Positions 16,835-26,944 of a stretch of DNA of 44,347 bases are shown piece by piece; the stretch's first letter is position 1; each line of letters starts with the position of its first letter. Location of the stretch: positions 1 to 44,347 of the forward strand of contig CAMNKQ010000003.1 in assembly GCA_946542465.1 (NCBI GenBank). Direction: 5' to 3'. The translations under genes and the position numbers were made by a program. Under the pieces are notes generated by a model that did not search any database, had not been told where the DNA came from, and saw only the letters and a list, made by a program, of their open reading frames with translations. This stretch comes from an uncultured Clostridia bacterium (GTDB taxonomy: Bacteria; Bacillota; Clostridia; Oscillospirales; Oscillospiraceae).

Positions 16835-18103
16835 ATGTATAAACCTCTTGCAGATGAGATCCGCCCCGACAGCCTGGACGACGTGGTGGGGCAGCGGCAT
16901 ATCCTGGGCCCCAACGGCATGCTGCGCCGGATCGTGGAGAGCGGCGTCGTGCCCAACATGATCTTTTACGGCCCCTCGGGCACCGGCAAGACCACCGTGG
17001 CCCGCATCATCGCCGAGCGCACCAACCGGAGCCTGCGCAAGCTCAACGCCACCACGGCGGGCATCGCGGACATCAAAAAGATCATTGACGAGCTGGACAC
17101 CTTTCTCGCCCCCGGCGGCGTCCTGCTCTATCTGGACGAGATCCAGTATTTCAACAAAAAACAGCAGCAGTCCCTGCTGGAGTTCATCGAGGACGGGCGC
17201 ATCACGCTGATCGCCTCCACCACGGAAAACCCCTATTTCACGGTGTTTAACGCGATCCTGAGCCGCTCCACGGTCTTCGAGTTCAAGCCCATCTCCGCCC
17301 GGGACGCCCAGCGCGCGGTGGAGCGGGCCGTCCGCATCCTGAACGGGAGACGGGAGATGCCCCTCGCCCTGGAGGAGGGCGTGACCGAGCGGATCGCCGC
17401 CGCCTGCGGCGGGGATGTGCGCAAAGCCATCAACGCGGTGGAGCTGCTCTTCTCCGCGGCGGGCGAGCGGGAGAGCATCAGCCTGGAGGACGCCCGGGCC
17501 ATTTCCCAGCGCAGCGCCATGCGCTACGACCGGGATGGGGACGAGCATTTTGACGCCCTCTCGGCCCTGATGAAGTCCCTGCGCGGCTCTGACCCGGACG
17601 CCGCCATGCACTATCTGGCCCGGCTGCTGGAGGCCGGGGATCTGATCGGCGCCTGCCGCCGGATCCTCTGCTCGGCCAGCGAGGACATCGGCCTGGCCTA
17701 TCCCCAGGCGGTGCCCATCGTGAAGGCCTGCGTGGATTCGGCGCTGCAGCTGGGCCTGCCGGAGGCGCGGCTGCCCCTGGCAGAGGCCTGCCTGCTGCTG
17801 GCCACGGCGCCCAAGTCCAACAGCGCCTGCGTCGCCATTGACCGGGCCTCGGCGGATCTGCGCGCCGGCAAACTGGGCAGCATCCCCCGCGAGCTGCAGA
17901 ACGTCCACGCCGACGGCACGGGCTTTGAGCGGGAGCAGGGCTATCTCTACCCCCACGACTACCCGGGCCACTGGGTGAAGCAGCAGTATCTGCCGGACGA
18001 ACTGAAGGACGCGAAGTATTACGAGTACGGCGACAACAAGACGGAGCAGGCGGCAAAACGCTATTGGGAGGCGATCAAACCCGATGGATATTCAGGTCGG
18101 TGA
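16835..18103 (+). CDS. rarA: Replication-associated recombination protein A (RarA/MgsA AAA ATPase)
   Basis: LADEIRPDSLDDVVGQRHILGPNGMLRRIVE...FYGPSGTGKTTVARIIAERT...YLDEIQYFNKKQQQSLLEFIEDGRITLIASTTENPYF. Confidence 0.95.
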   Translation: MYKPLADEIRPDSLDDVVGQRHILGPNGMLRRIVESGVVPNMIFYGPSGTGKTTVARIIAERTNRSLRKLNATTAGIADIKKIIDELDTFLAPGGVLLYLDEIQYFNKKQQQSLLEFIEDGRITLIASTTENPYFTVFNAILSRSTVFEFKPISARDAQRAVERAVRILNGRREMPLALEEGVTERIAAACGGDVRKAINAVELLFSAAGERESISLEDARAISQRSAMRYDRDGDEHFDALSALMKSLRGSDPDAAMHYLARLLEAGDLIGACRRILCSASEDIGLAYPQAVPIVKACVDSALQLGLPEARLPLAEACLLLATAPKSNSACVAIDRASADLRAGKLGSIPRELQNVHADGTGFEREQGYLYPHDYPGHWVKQQYLPDELKDAKYYEYGDNKTEQAAKRYWEAIKPDGYSGR

Positions 18104-18260
18104 TGTTCTCACCCTGAAAAAGGCCCATCCCTGCGGCAGCAAGGACTGGCAGGTGCTGCGCATCGGGGCGGATTTCAAGCTCCGCTGCTGCGGCTGCGGC
18201 CACGAGGTCATGGGACCCCGGGCGAAGTTTGAAAAGAGCGTGCGGCAGGTGAAGCGGTGA
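18084..18260 (+). CDS. DUF951 family protein (58 aa), below the ORF track cut-off
   Basis: MDIQVGDVLTLKKAHPCGSKDWQVLRIGADFKLRCCGCGHEVMGPRAKFEKSVRQVKR; overlaps the 3' end of rarA. Confidence 0.88.
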   Translation: MDIQVGDVLTLKKAHPCGSKDWQVLRIGADFKLRCCGCGHEVMGPRAKFEKSVRQVKR

Positions 18261-18517
18261 ACTACTGCTATATGCTCCGCTGCGCCGACGGCAGCCTCTA
18301 CACCGGCTGGACCACGGATCCCCAGCGCCGTCTCCGGGCCCACAACGCCGGGCGCGGCGCCAAATACACCCGCAGCCGCCGCCCGGTGGCCCTGGTGTAC
18401 CTGGAGGCGTTCGAGACCAAAGAGGCCGCCATGAGCCGGGAATGGCACCTGAAGCGGCTGACGAAGGAAGAAAAGGAAGCGCTGCTTGCCGGAGAGGCAT
18501 CAGGAAGCAGGCCATAG
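18257..18517 (+). CDS. GIY-YIG nuclease family protein (UPF0213/YhbQ-like)
   Basis: MNYCYMLRCADGSLYTGWTTDPQRRLRAHNAGRGAKYTRSRRPVALVYLE; GTG start overlaps the DUF951 stop. Confidence 0.92.
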   Translation: MNYCYMLRCADGSLYTGWTTDPQRRLRAHNAGRGAKYTRSRRPVALVYLEAFETKEAAMSREWHLKRLTKEEKEALLAGEASGSRP

Positions 18518-18528
18518 GCATTAGAAAA

Positions 18529-18565
18529 CAGGCACCGGGGACTCTCCGGTGCCTGATGTATTTTA
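18529..18565 (+). terminator. Rho-independent terminator
   Basis: caggcaccgg-N7-ccggtgcctg then atgtatttta. Confidence 0.7.
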
Positions 18566-18586
18566 TGTTCTGTTTGCTTGTCCTGC

Positions 18587-19186
18587 TCAGTCCCGGAAGC
18601 CCTCGCCCTGGCGCGCCGCGGCGCAGATGAGCTCCACGCAGGCGTCGTAGCCCAGCAGGCCGCTGTCCAGCGAGAGGGTATAGTTGTGGCTGTCGCCCCA
18701 GCGCCGGCCGGTGTACTCCTGATAAAAGCTGCGGCGGGCCGCGTCCGTTTTCTGGATCTTACGCTGGATCTCCGTGGGGTTCTGGCTGCCGATCAACTGG
18801 CTGACCCGCGCGGCGCGGTGCAAAAGGTCGGCGTAGAGGAAGACGTTCAGACTCGGGATCCCCGCCTTCGCCATGATATCGTCCGCGCAGCGGCCGAGGA
18901 TCACGCAGGGGCCTTTCTGCGCCAGCTCCAGGATCACATGGCGCTCAATATCGCTGACGGCGTCGTGGGGATCCATATAGCCCGCCGGCGTGATCATGCG
19001 GAAAAAGAGCTCCGACCGGGTGATCTCCTCCTCCAGACGCTCGATCTCCTCGGTATCCAGCCCGCTCTGGGCCACCGTCGCCTTGATGATATCGCGATCG
19101 TAAAACTCGATCCCCAGCTCCTTGGCCACCCGCTGTCCGATGGAATGACCGCCGGAACCGTATTCTCTGCTGATGGTAATGACCAT
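18587..19186 (-). CDS. Cytidylate kinase-like family protein
   Basis: MVITISREYGSGGHSIGQRVAKELGIEFYDRDII...CVILGRCADDIM. Confidence 0.93.
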   Translation of the reverse strand: MVITISREYGSGGHSIGQRVAKELGIEFYDRDIIKATVAQSGLDTEEIERLEEEITRSELFFRMITPAGYMDPHDAVSDIERHVILELAQKGPCVILGRCADDIMAKAGIPSLNVFLYADLLHRAARVSQLIGSQNPTEIQRKIQKTDAARRSFYQEYTGRRWGDSHNYTLSLDSGLLGYDACVELICAAARQGEGFRD

Positions 19187-19337
19187 GCGCCATACCCCCT
19201 TGTCGTTCGTCGGGGAACGCCGTCCCCGGATGCCCTCATTGTATCACAGCCGCTCCCCGGGTTTCAATCCTGAATCCGGGATCTTATGCGGTAATCGCTT
19301 TTTTCCTGAGGAACTTGCTCGTATCAGCCTCGCAGAG

Positions 19338-19502
19338 TTTTTCGCCTCGGAAGGCGAAAAATCACTCAAATCCGTTTTTTCCGGGGACATGCGCCTCGGA
19401 AAAAACTCTTCTCAGCCTGCAAACGTGCGAGCGTCTCACGGAAGCGAGTGCGCTGCAGCAGGCTGCAGCTTTTTTGCCCGTAAAGCCTCTGGCTTTACGG
19501 GC
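19338..19502 (+). repeat. Multi-stem intergenic repeat, copy 2 (SL-A 19338-19361, SL-B 19375-19405, SL-C 19413-19465, SL-D 19476-19502)
   Basis: Aligns with the reverse complement of 615-779; SL-A/SL-B part about 93% identical by eye. Confidence 0.8.
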
Positions 19503-19510
19503 AGTCGAAG

Positions 19511-19544
19511 CAGAAGGCCGCGTCCCGTGGGGCGCGGCCTTCTG
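19511..19544 (-). terminator. Hairpin downstream of rpmE
   Basis: cagaaggccgcg-tcccgtgggg-cgcggccttctg. Confidence 0.6.
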
Positions 19545-19568
19545 CTGTTCACAGCTATATGACGCCAA

Positions 19569-19769
19569 TTACTTAATGCCGTACTTCTTGTTGAACTTAT
19601 CCACACGGCCGCTGGTGTCGACCAGCTTCTGCTTGCCGGTGAAGAAGGGGTGGCACTTGGAGCAGATCTCAACGGTGATGTTCTGCTTGGTGGACCCGGT
19701 CTCGATCACGTTGCCGCAGGCGCAGCGGATGGTGGTGGGCTGGTAATTGGGATGGATTCCTTCCTTCAT
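19569..19769 (-). CDS. rpmE: 50S ribosomal protein L31 (zinc-binding type)
   Basis: [66 protein letters not shown]. Confidence 0.97.
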   Translation of the reverse strand: MKEGIHPNYQPTTIRCACGNVIETGSTKQNITVEICSKCHPFFTGKQKLVDTSGRVDKFNKKYGIK

Positions 19770-19873
19770 GGTTCATACGCTCCTCATCATAGGCTGTCAT
19801 GATTGTACGCAAAGCATATAGTTACATGACGCAAAGCGGATTGTAACACACAAAAGCCGAGAATGCAAGGCTT

Positions 19874-22800
19874 TTATTCATTTTTTTCCCGAATTTCCAC
19901 CGCTTCTCCCACGGACAGAAAGTAGAGCACGCTCTCCTTCACCCGCTTGCCGCAGATGCGCTCCAGCGCGGCGGCGTAGGCGGCGATCTGGGGGCGGTAG
20001 TGCTCGGCGCGTTGCAGAGCCTCCGCCCGGTTTTTGAGCCGGTCGGTCTTGTAGTCGATGACCGTCAGGCCGTCCGCCTCCTCCAGGTAGCAGTCCACCA
20101 CGCCCTGGAGCAGCAGCTCCTCCCCCGCGCCCGCGCCGCAGAGGCTCTGGGCGTCGCAGAGCAGGGAGAACTTGAACTCCCGGTGGAGGGCCGGGGCCCG
20201 CCGCATCCGCTGTCCCAGGGGTGAGGCGAAGAGCGTCTGGATTGCCCGGGCATCCACGGCCTCCGCCTCCCGGTCGGAGAGGAAGCGCCGCAGGCGCAGC
20301 CGCTCGATCTCGCCCCGGATCGCCTCGAGGCTCTCCGTTTTGTCAAAGTCCATGTACTGGAGCACCAGATGGGTGGCGATGCCCTTCTCCGTCCCGGTCG
20401 CCGGCTTGTCCGCGCGGGCAAAATCCGGCATGCGGAAGGCGCGGTGCGGCCTCGGCTCCAGCTCCGCCGCCTCCTCGTCCGCCTCCCGGCGGCCCTTCAG
20501 GCCCGTGGCCGTCAGCTTGGAGGGCAGGCTCTCCGCCTCCCGGAAGGGATAGACAAAGCTCAGATTCCGCCGCAGCGCCGCCAGCGTCTCGCTGTCCGCC
20601 TGCGGCTGCTCTGCGGCTGATTCCTCCGCCGCGGCCGATTCCTCCGCCGCGTGAAAGCTCAGGCGCAGATGCCGCTCCCCGTCGGCCAGCGCCGCGGACA
20701 GCAGCCAGTCCACCGGGGAGACCGCGCCCGCCAGCACCTCCGGCGCCAGGGGCACGCTGATCCCGGCGCGGAGCTTCTCGATCCGCGCCTCCGGGTTTTT
20801 CATCACCGCGCTGATGTACAGCCGCTCTTTCGGCCGCGTCAGCGCCACATACAAAAGGCGCATCTCCTCCGAGAGCATCTCCCGCTCCAGGCGCAGGCGG
20901 ATGGCGTTGCGGGCCAGGGTCGGGTATTCCACCCGCCGCTCCAGATCCGTCAGCTTCGGCCCCAGGCCCAGCTGGGCGTGCACCAGCACGCTGTCCTGGC
21001 TGTCCTTGCGGTTGAAGCGCCGGTCCGTATCGCAGAGGAAGACCACGGGAAACTCCAGGCCTTTGGACTTGTGCACCGAGAGGATCTGCACGGCCGAGCC
21101 GGTCTCTGCGCCGAGGGAGGGCTCCTGCCCCTTCTCGGCCTGACGGCGCAGCCAGAGCACAAAGCGGTGCAGCCCGCGGTAGCCGCTGCTCTCAAAGCGC
21201 TCGGAGAGGCCCACCATGGCCAAGAGCCGCGCCCGGCGCTGCTCGCCGTCGCTCATGGCGCTGCATAGCGAGAGCAGATCCAGCTCCTCGATCAGCCGCC
21301 AGACGATGTCCGCGGCGCTCAGGTCCGGCGCCTGACGGCGCAGCGTCTCCAGCCGCTCCAAAAAGGCCCGGCAGTCCCCGTCCGTCTCCGCCGCGGCACA
21401 GAGGGCGGCGTAGTAGTCCCCGTCCTTTTTCGCCGCCCGGATCCGGCTGAGCGCGTCGGCGGAAAAGCCGAAGGCCGGGGAGCGCAGCACCGCGATCAGC
21501 GGGATGTCCTGGTGGGGATTGTCCACCACCGCCAGCAGCGACAGCAAGGTCGAGACCTCCACGGAGCTGAAAAAGCCGCCGCCCTGGCCGTTGCTCACGG
21601 GCACGCCCTCCTGTCCGAGGGCCCGGCGGTAAACGCCGCCCACCGTGTTGGCCGAGCGCAGCAGGATCGCCACATCGCCATAGCGCAGGGGGCGCTGCTG
21701 CCCGTGGTCGGTGACCGTGGCGCCGGAGTCAACCAGGGCACGGATCTTCCGCGCCACCATACGGGCCTCCAGGGCGGTCTTGTCGGGCCGCTCCTCGTCC
21801 TCCTCCGCCGCCGGCAGGGCCAGCAGCATCAGCTCCGGCACCGGGACGCTGCCCTCATAGGCCGCGCCCAGCTTGAGCGCGGCATTCTCGTCATAGTCCA
21901 GATCGCCCAGCTCCTCCGACATGCACAGGGAGAAGACCGCGTTGGCGCCCTCCAGGATCTCCCGGCGGGAGCGGAAATTCTCCTGCAGCAGGATACGCCG
22001 CGGCTCGCCGGGCTTGGCGCAGGAGGCGTCGGCATAGTCCCGGTATTTCTTCGTGAAGATCTCCGGATCGGCCAGACGGAAGCGGTAGATCGACTGCTTC
22101 ACATCGCCCACCAGGAAGAGGTTTTTTCCCTCCCGGGAGACGGCGCGGAAGATGGCGTCCTGCACCTGGCTCACGTCCTGGTACTCGTCCACCATGATCT
22201 CGGTATAGCGCTTGGAGACCTGCACGGCCAGTTCCGTGGGCTCGCCGTCGGGGCCCGTCAGCAGCTGGGCCGTCTTGTGCTCCAGATCCGCGTAATCCAC
22301 CAGGCCCGAGCGGCGCTTGTCCCGGCTGTACTCCTTGTCGAAGTCCAGCACCAGCTGCAGCAGGGCGCTCATGGCCGGTTCCGTCTGCGCCATATCCCGC
22401 AGCAGGCTTTCGGAATCCCCGTCCAGCAGGGTCTCCAGCGCTTCCATCGCCTTTTTGCAGGCGCCGCGCCGGGCCTTGACGAACTCGGAGAGCTCCGGGT
22501 CCGGGGAATTGCGCAGGATTTTCAGCTTGGGAAAGGGGATCGGGAAGCAATCCCGGGCCCGGTCCCAGCCCAGTGCGAGGCAGCGCTCCAGCTCCCGGAT
22601 GGCGTCGGCCGTCTCGGCAAAGCTCTCACCGTAGGCGAAAAAGATCTTCTCGTTTTTCCCGATGGCCTGCCGGCAGCGGTCCATCTCGCCGCTCCAATAG
22701 GTCGCGCGCACCCGCGCCCGGGACAGGATCTCCTGCCCCCAGGGGGTCTCGGCGGCGTCCGAAGCCGGACGGCGCAGCAGCTCCACCTGCTCTCGCGCCC

Positions 22801-23380
22801 AGTCCTCGGGGCGGGCATGACACTGCATGCGGCTGTGGAGGCTCAACACCAGCTCGGCCAGGCGGCTGTCATCCCGCCCGGCGCCCACGGTGTCGGCCAG
22901 CGGCAGGAAGCCGGGGATCGCCTCCGGCGTTTCGTAGCAGCGCTCCAGCGTGCGCTCCAGGGCGGCGGCGCGCATGGCCTCGGCCCGGTCCTCATCGGCG
23001 ATCTTGAAATCCGGGCTCAGCCCCGCCAGATGGCTGTTCTCCCGCAGGAGGGCGGCGCAGAAGCTGTGGATCGTGCCGATCTGCGCCCGGCGGCACAGGG
23101 CGCTCTGCCGGCGCAGATGCTTGTTGCCCGGGTCCGCGGCCAGGGCGGCGGAGAGTTCCTCCATGATCCGCCCGCGCAGTTCGCCCGCGGCGGCCCGGGT
23201 AAAGGTGATGATCAGAAAGCTGTCCAGGTCGGCGGGCTGCTCCCCATCCTGAAGCCAGGCCATCAGCCGTTCGGTCAGCACTTTGGTTTTGCCGCTGCCC
23301 GCGCCGGCGGAGATCAGCACCGCACTGCCGCGCGTATGGATGGCAAGTTTCTGTGAAGGGGTGGGTTTAAACTCAGCCAT
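19874..23380 (-). CDS. addA: ATP-dependent helicase/nuclease subunit A (AddA)
   Basis: FKPTPSQKLAIHTRGSAVLISAGAGSGKTKVLTERL; UvrD-like motifs IMVDEYQDVSQVQDAIF, LQILSVHKSKGLEFPVVFL; C-terminal nuclease LLQGVVDCYLEEADGLTVIDYKTD. Confidence 0.96.
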   Translation of the reverse strand: MAEFKPTPSQKLAIHTRGSAVLISAGAGSGKTKVLTERLMAWLQDGEQPADLDSFLIITFTRAAAGELRGRIMEELSAALAADPGNKHLRRQSALCRRAQIGTIHSFCAALLRENSHLAGLSPDFKIADEDRAEAMRAAALERTLERCYETPEAIPGFLPLADTVGAGRDDSRLAELVLSLHSRMQCHARPEDWAREQVELLRRPASDAAETPWGQEILSRARVRATYWSGEMDRCRQAIGKNEKIFFAYGESFAETADAIRELERCLALGWDRARDCFPIPFPKLKILRNSPDPELSEFVKARRGACKKAMEALETLLDGDSESLLRDMAQTEPAMSALLQLVLDFDKEYSRDKRRSGLVDYADLEHKTAQLLTGPDGEPTELAVQVSKRYTEIMVDEYQDVSQVQDAIFRAVSREGKNLFLVGDVKQSIYRFRLADPEIFTKKYRDYADASCAKPGEPRRILLQENFRSRREILEGANAVFSLCMSEELGDLDYDENAALKLGAAYEGSVPVPELMLLALPAAEEDEERPDKTALEARMVARKIRALVDSGATVTDHGQQRPLRYGDVAILLRSANTVGGVYRRALGQEGVPVSNGQGGGFFSSVEVSTLLSLLAVVDNPHQDIPLIAVLRSPAFGFSADALSRIRAAKKDGDYYAALCAAAETDGDCRAFLERLETLRRQAPDLSAADIVWRLIEELDLLSLCSAMSDGEQRRARLLAMVGLSERFESSGYRGLHRFVLWLRRQAEKGQEPSLGAETGSAVQILSVHKSKGLEFPVVFLCDTDRRFNRKDSQDSVLVHAQLGLGPKLTDLERRVEYPTLARNAIRLRLEREMLSEEMRLLYVALTRPKERLYISAVMKNPEARIEKLRAGISVPLAPEVLAGAVSPVDWLLSAALADGERHLRLSFHAAEESAAAEESAAEQPQADSETLAALRRNLSFVYPFREAESLPSKLTATGLKGRREADEEAAELEPRPHRAFRMPDFARADKPATGTEKGIATHLVLQYMDFDKTESLEAIRGEIERLRLRRFLSDREAEAVDARAIQTLFASPLGQRMRRAPALHREFKFSLLCDAQSLCGAGAGEELLLQGVVDCYLEEADGLTVIDYKTDRLKNRAEALQRAEHYRPQIAAYAAALERICGKRVKESVLYFLSVGEAVEIREKNE

Positions 23381-26300
23381 CGTTTCTCTCCTTTTCTCCC
23401 GGCTCGGCCGGGGTCCAGCGCTGCCGCATCTTGTCCCAGACCCGTTTTTCGGGGATCTTGGGCATAAAGCGGCTCTGCTCGCCGTTTTCGCCCTCGGAGA
23501 AATGGCAGGCGTCAAAGTAATCGCAGGTCAGGCAGGCGTTCTCCTGCTGGCTGCGGTAGAAGGGATCGGCCTCGATGCTGCCGCGGCGCAGTTCCCGGGC
23601 CATCTCGCTCAGGCTGCCGCGGATGTGCCGGGACAGCAGGCCCAGCATCTCCAGCGAGGCCACGTTGTCGGAGCTCACGACGCCGTTTTTGAACTTCACC
23701 GGGATATAGCGCTTGTCCTCGCCCTTTTCCCAGGCCTCCAGCAGCGCGGGATCGTCCAGGGCCAGGCCGCTGCGGCGCAGGGCGTCGCCCCGCTTCTTTC
23801 CGATCTCCGCCTCGTCGTCCCGCGTCAGAGAGAGCAAGGCGCTGCGGGCCGGGACGTACATGACCCCGGCGGGCCGGATCTCCTCCCCGTAGCGCTCCGG
23901 TCCGTCGGCCTGGAGGGCGAAGAGATAGAGCAACATCTGCAGGCCCATCCCGTACCAGACGTCCGAGAGGGAGAAGGCCTTTTTGCCGGTCTTGTAGTCC
24001 ACCACGCGCAGGTAGAGCTTCCCCTCGTGGAGCCAGCCGTCCACCCGGTCGGCGATGCCGGTGAGAGTCATGGCGCCCTCCCCCTCGCCCAGCTCCACCG
24101 GGCGCAGCTCGTCGGCCTTGGAGAAGTCCAGCTCAAAGTCCAGGGGCACGAAATCCGAGCGCCGCAGCTCCTGCGCCATATCCAGCACCACCTGGTGCAC
24201 ATCCAGGCACAGGCGCTTGAAGAGATGGACAAAGCGCTTGGACTTCTCCCGGAAGTCGTTGAGCTCCTCATGGACGTAGTCGGCCACAAAGCGGTCGGTC
24301 ATGCGGTGCAGCTCCTCGTCCGTGATGGCGGCAAAGCCGCCCCGCTCCTTCGCCTCCCGGGCGCTGTGCTCCAGCACATAGTGCATGAAGGTGCCGATCT
24401 CCGGCGGCTTGAAGCCGGCGGGCTCATAGGGCTTGGCCCGCAGGCCGTACTGGCAGAAATAGGAATAGCGGCAGGAGGCAAAGCGGTCGATGCGCGAGGC
24501 GCTCAGCCGGAGCCGGGGGCCGTACAGGGCCTCCACCGCCCGGGGCGAGAGACGCCCGCGGCTCATGGCGGCGGCCTCCTCCAGGCGCCGAAAGCGGGCC
24601 GGTTCCCTCTCCCGGAACCAGGCCGCGGCGGCCGCGGCGCGGGGAGACCCGCCCCGGACCGCGTGGGCGGCCAGGCTCAAAGCCGGGGCCGCGGCGGATA
24701 GGCGCGCTTCGTCCAGCGCCGCGCTCCGGGGCTTCTTGTCAAAGAGCACTTTGGCCCGGTTAAAGACGAAGGCGGGCCGCAGGGCCTCCCCGTCCTCGCC
24801 GCAGGCCGGGCAGCTGAGATACAGGCTCTCCGAGGGCAGAGTCAGCACCGCGTAGAGCAAAGAAAACTCCCGCCAGAGTTCACTTTCCCCGCCGCCCAGA
24901 TCGATCTCCAGGCTCAAAAGCCGTTCCCGCTCCTCGCTGTCGAACATGGAGACGTTCTCCTCCGTGCGGGGGATGCGGTCGTCGCTGCAGCCCAGCACCA
25001 GCAGATGCCGGATGCGGCGGCGGCGCATGCGGTCAAAGTCGCCGGCCGAGACCCGGTCCAGGGAGACCGGGATCAGCCCGATGTCGTATTGGGAGAGCAT
25101 GCGGGTAAAGAGCCGGCCAAAGTCGTCCCGCTCCATCGGCGTCGGGCCCAGGATCGCGGCGCACTGCTCCAGGGCGCCCACGATCAGATCCCAGAGCTGG
25201 CTGTACTCCGCGGCGAGCTCCGCCTGTCCGGAGGCCTGCAGGGCTTCCGCCCGCGCCGCCAACTGCTCCGGAAGTCGCCAGTCGGCCAGCAGCGCGCTGA
25301 GGGCCGCGGCCTGTCCCTCGGCCGTATGGGCCAGGGCGGAGCGCTCCGAAAAGCGCAGGAGCGGTTCGGCAAAGCGGCGGCGCAGGGCGTTGATCTGTCC
25401 CAGGCGCTCCTCGGCGCTCTCGTCAAAGGCCGCGCCGTAGCCCTCGGGATGCTGCCGCCAGTCGCCCGGGCGCTCCCAGGCCCAGCCGCGCAGCTGCCAT
25501 TTATAGATGTAGTTGATGAGCAGGTCGCTCTCCTCTGCGTTCAGGCCCGTGAGCCCGGTGCGCAGGGCGCTGATCACGTCGTCCACCTCCCAGGCCCCCT
25601 CCAGGATCTCATAGGCCAGGGAGATGAGCGCCGGCAGAGGCTTGGCCAGCAGCTCGCTGCGGCGGGTGGTGAAGAGGGGCACCCCGTAGTGGCGGAACAC
25701 GCTCTCCAGCGTGCCGCGATAGTCCTCGAAGCCGCGCACGGCCACGGCGATCTCCCGCCAGCGGCAGCCCTCCTCCCGCACCAGGCGCAGGATCTCCGCC
25801 GCCGCGGCCTCGCACTCGGCGCTGCGGCTCTCGGCCAGCACCAGCTGCACCGGGGCCTCCCCGCCCTCCCAGCGGGCGGAGCCGTAGCGGAACATCTCCT
25901 CCGAGAACCAGTGGAGGGCCGGGTCCTTGTCCCCCTTCGGCTGTAGATAGCGCACGTCCGCCTCGAGCCCCAGCTCCCGCGCCTGTCGGAGCAGCCGCCC
26001 CGCCGAGACGCGGGAGAGGGCGTAGAGCTCGTTGTTGCTGTCCAGATCGTCCACCGTGAGGCAGACCGTGAGATCCACGCCTTTTTGCAGCAGGGCCTGC
26101 AGCACGGCCTGCTCCTGATAGGTAAAGTCGATAAAGCCGTCCACATAGACGCTGCTTGTCTCATTCAGATCGCTCTCCGGGATCTGCTCGGCCAGTACAG
26201 TCAGGCGGTCCGCCGGATCGGCCCGGCCGTTGGCCACCACCGCGTCGTAGGCCGCGCGGATCAGCGCCAGATCGTGGAGCTTATCGCCCAGGCTGTCGTC

Positions 26301-26732
26301 CACCAGCTGGGCGACCTGCTCCAGCCGCTCAGCGGAGACGCAGGCGCTTTTCAGCTCGTCCAGCGCCCCCAGCAGCATGGTCTGCAGCTCCACCTTCCGT
26401 TGGGCCGCGGTATAGACCCGCAGGCGGGCGCCCACCTGATTGAGGGCCAGGGCCATGCACAAAAGCCGCCCGCCCTTATCCAGGCTCTGGGCCGCGCCGC
26501 CGCCCAGGCGGCTGGCCAGACGCCGGGCCAGGCCCGTAAAGCTGAACACCTCGCCATAGAGGGAGAGGCTGTCCCCGCAGACGGCGCAGAGCTCCCGCTC
26601 CGCCTCATGGCTGTATTGCTCCGGCACCAGCAGGATCTGCCCGCCCCGCTTTTCCTCCACCGCGCGGCGGATCTGCGCCATGATGGCGGCGGTCTTGCCC
26701 GCGCCGGCCTTGCCCAGCAGCAGATGCAGCAT
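23373..26732 (-). CDS. addB: ATP-dependent helicase/deoxyribonuclease subunit B (AddB)
   Basis: MLHLLLGKAGAGKTAAI; nuclease domain GIADRVDGWLHEGKLYLRVVDYKTGKKAF; Fe-S cysteines in FASCRYSYFCQYG and CLTCDYFDAC; 8-nt overlap with addA. Confidence 0.95.
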   Translation of the reverse strand: MLHLLLGKAGAGKTAAIMAQIRRAVEEKRGGQILLVPEQYSHEAERELCAVCGDSLSLYGEVFSFTGLARRLASRLGGGAAQSLDKGGRLLCMALALNQVGARLRVYTAAQRKVELQTMLLGALDELKSACVSAERLEQVAQLVDDSLGDKLHDLALIRAAYDAVVANGRADPADRLTVLAEQIPESDLNETSSVYVDGFIDFTYQEQAVLQALLQKGVDLTVCLTVDDLDSNNELYALSRVSAGRLLRQARELGLEADVRYLQPKGDKDPALHWFSEEMFRYGSARWEGGEAPVQLVLAESRSAECEAAAAEILRLVREEGCRWREIAVAVRGFEDYRGTLESVFRHYGVPLFTTRRSELLAKPLPALISLAYEILEGAWEVDDVISALRTGLTGLNAEESDLLINYIYKWQLRGWAWERPGDWRQHPEGYGAAFDESAEERLGQINALRRRFAEPLLRFSERSALAHTAEGQAAALSALLADWRLPEQLAARAEALQASGQAELAAEYSQLWDLIVGALEQCAAILGPTPMERDDFGRLFTRMLSQYDIGLIPVSLDRVSAGDFDRMRRRRIRHLLVLGCSDDRIPRTEENVSMFDSEERERLLSLEIDLGGGESELWREFSLLYAVLTLPSESLYLSCPACGEDGEALRPAFVFNRAKVLFDKKPRSAALDEARLSAAAPALSLAAHAVRGGSPRAAAAAAWFREREPARFRRLEEAAAMSRGRLSPRAVEALYGPRLRLSASRIDRFASCRYSYFCQYGLRAKPYEPAGFKPPEIGTFMHYVLEHSAREAKERGGFAAITDEELHRMTDRFVADYVHEELNDFREKSKRFVHLFKRLCLDVHQVVLDMAQELRRSDFVPLDFELDFSKADELRPVELGEGEGAMTLTGIADRVDGWLHEGKLYLRVVDYKTGKKAFSLSDVWYGMGLQMLLYLFALQADGPERYGEEIRPAGVMYVPARSALLSLTRDDEAEIGKKRGDALRRSGLALDDPALLEAWEKGEDKRYIPVKFKNGVVSSDNVASLEMLGLLSRHIRGSLSEMARELRRGSIEADPFYRSQQENACLTCDYFDACHFSEGENGEQSRFMPKIPEKRVWDKMRQRWTPAEPGEKERNDG

Positions 26733-26859
26733 GCCGATCCCTCCTTTTTCTTCTATTCAGAACGAAATTCTGCGTGATTTTCAATTCAAAAACGGTATTG
26801 TAATAATACCAAATCTGTATCCCCCCTGCAAGGTCTGCGTAAAAAACGCCGGCTTTCCC

Positions 26860-26888
26860 TTGCCTTTGCCCCTCGACTGTGGTATAAA
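26860..26888 (+). promoter_or_regulatory. Promoter of the aminotransferase gene
   Basis: TTGCCT, 17-nt spacer, TATAAA. Confidence 0.5.
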
Positions 26889-26944
26889 ATTTAAATAAAC
26901 GTGGATGATATCCAAGTATTAGCAGGCACAAAGGAGGACTTATC

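Noticed and set aside
21512-23356. 614-aa plus-strand ORF opposite addA
   Set aside because: Antisense artefact with GC-rich composition; addA motifs are on the minus strand.
23283-24701. 472-aa plus-strand ORF opposite addB/addA
   Set aside because: Antisense artefact; no family motif recognised.
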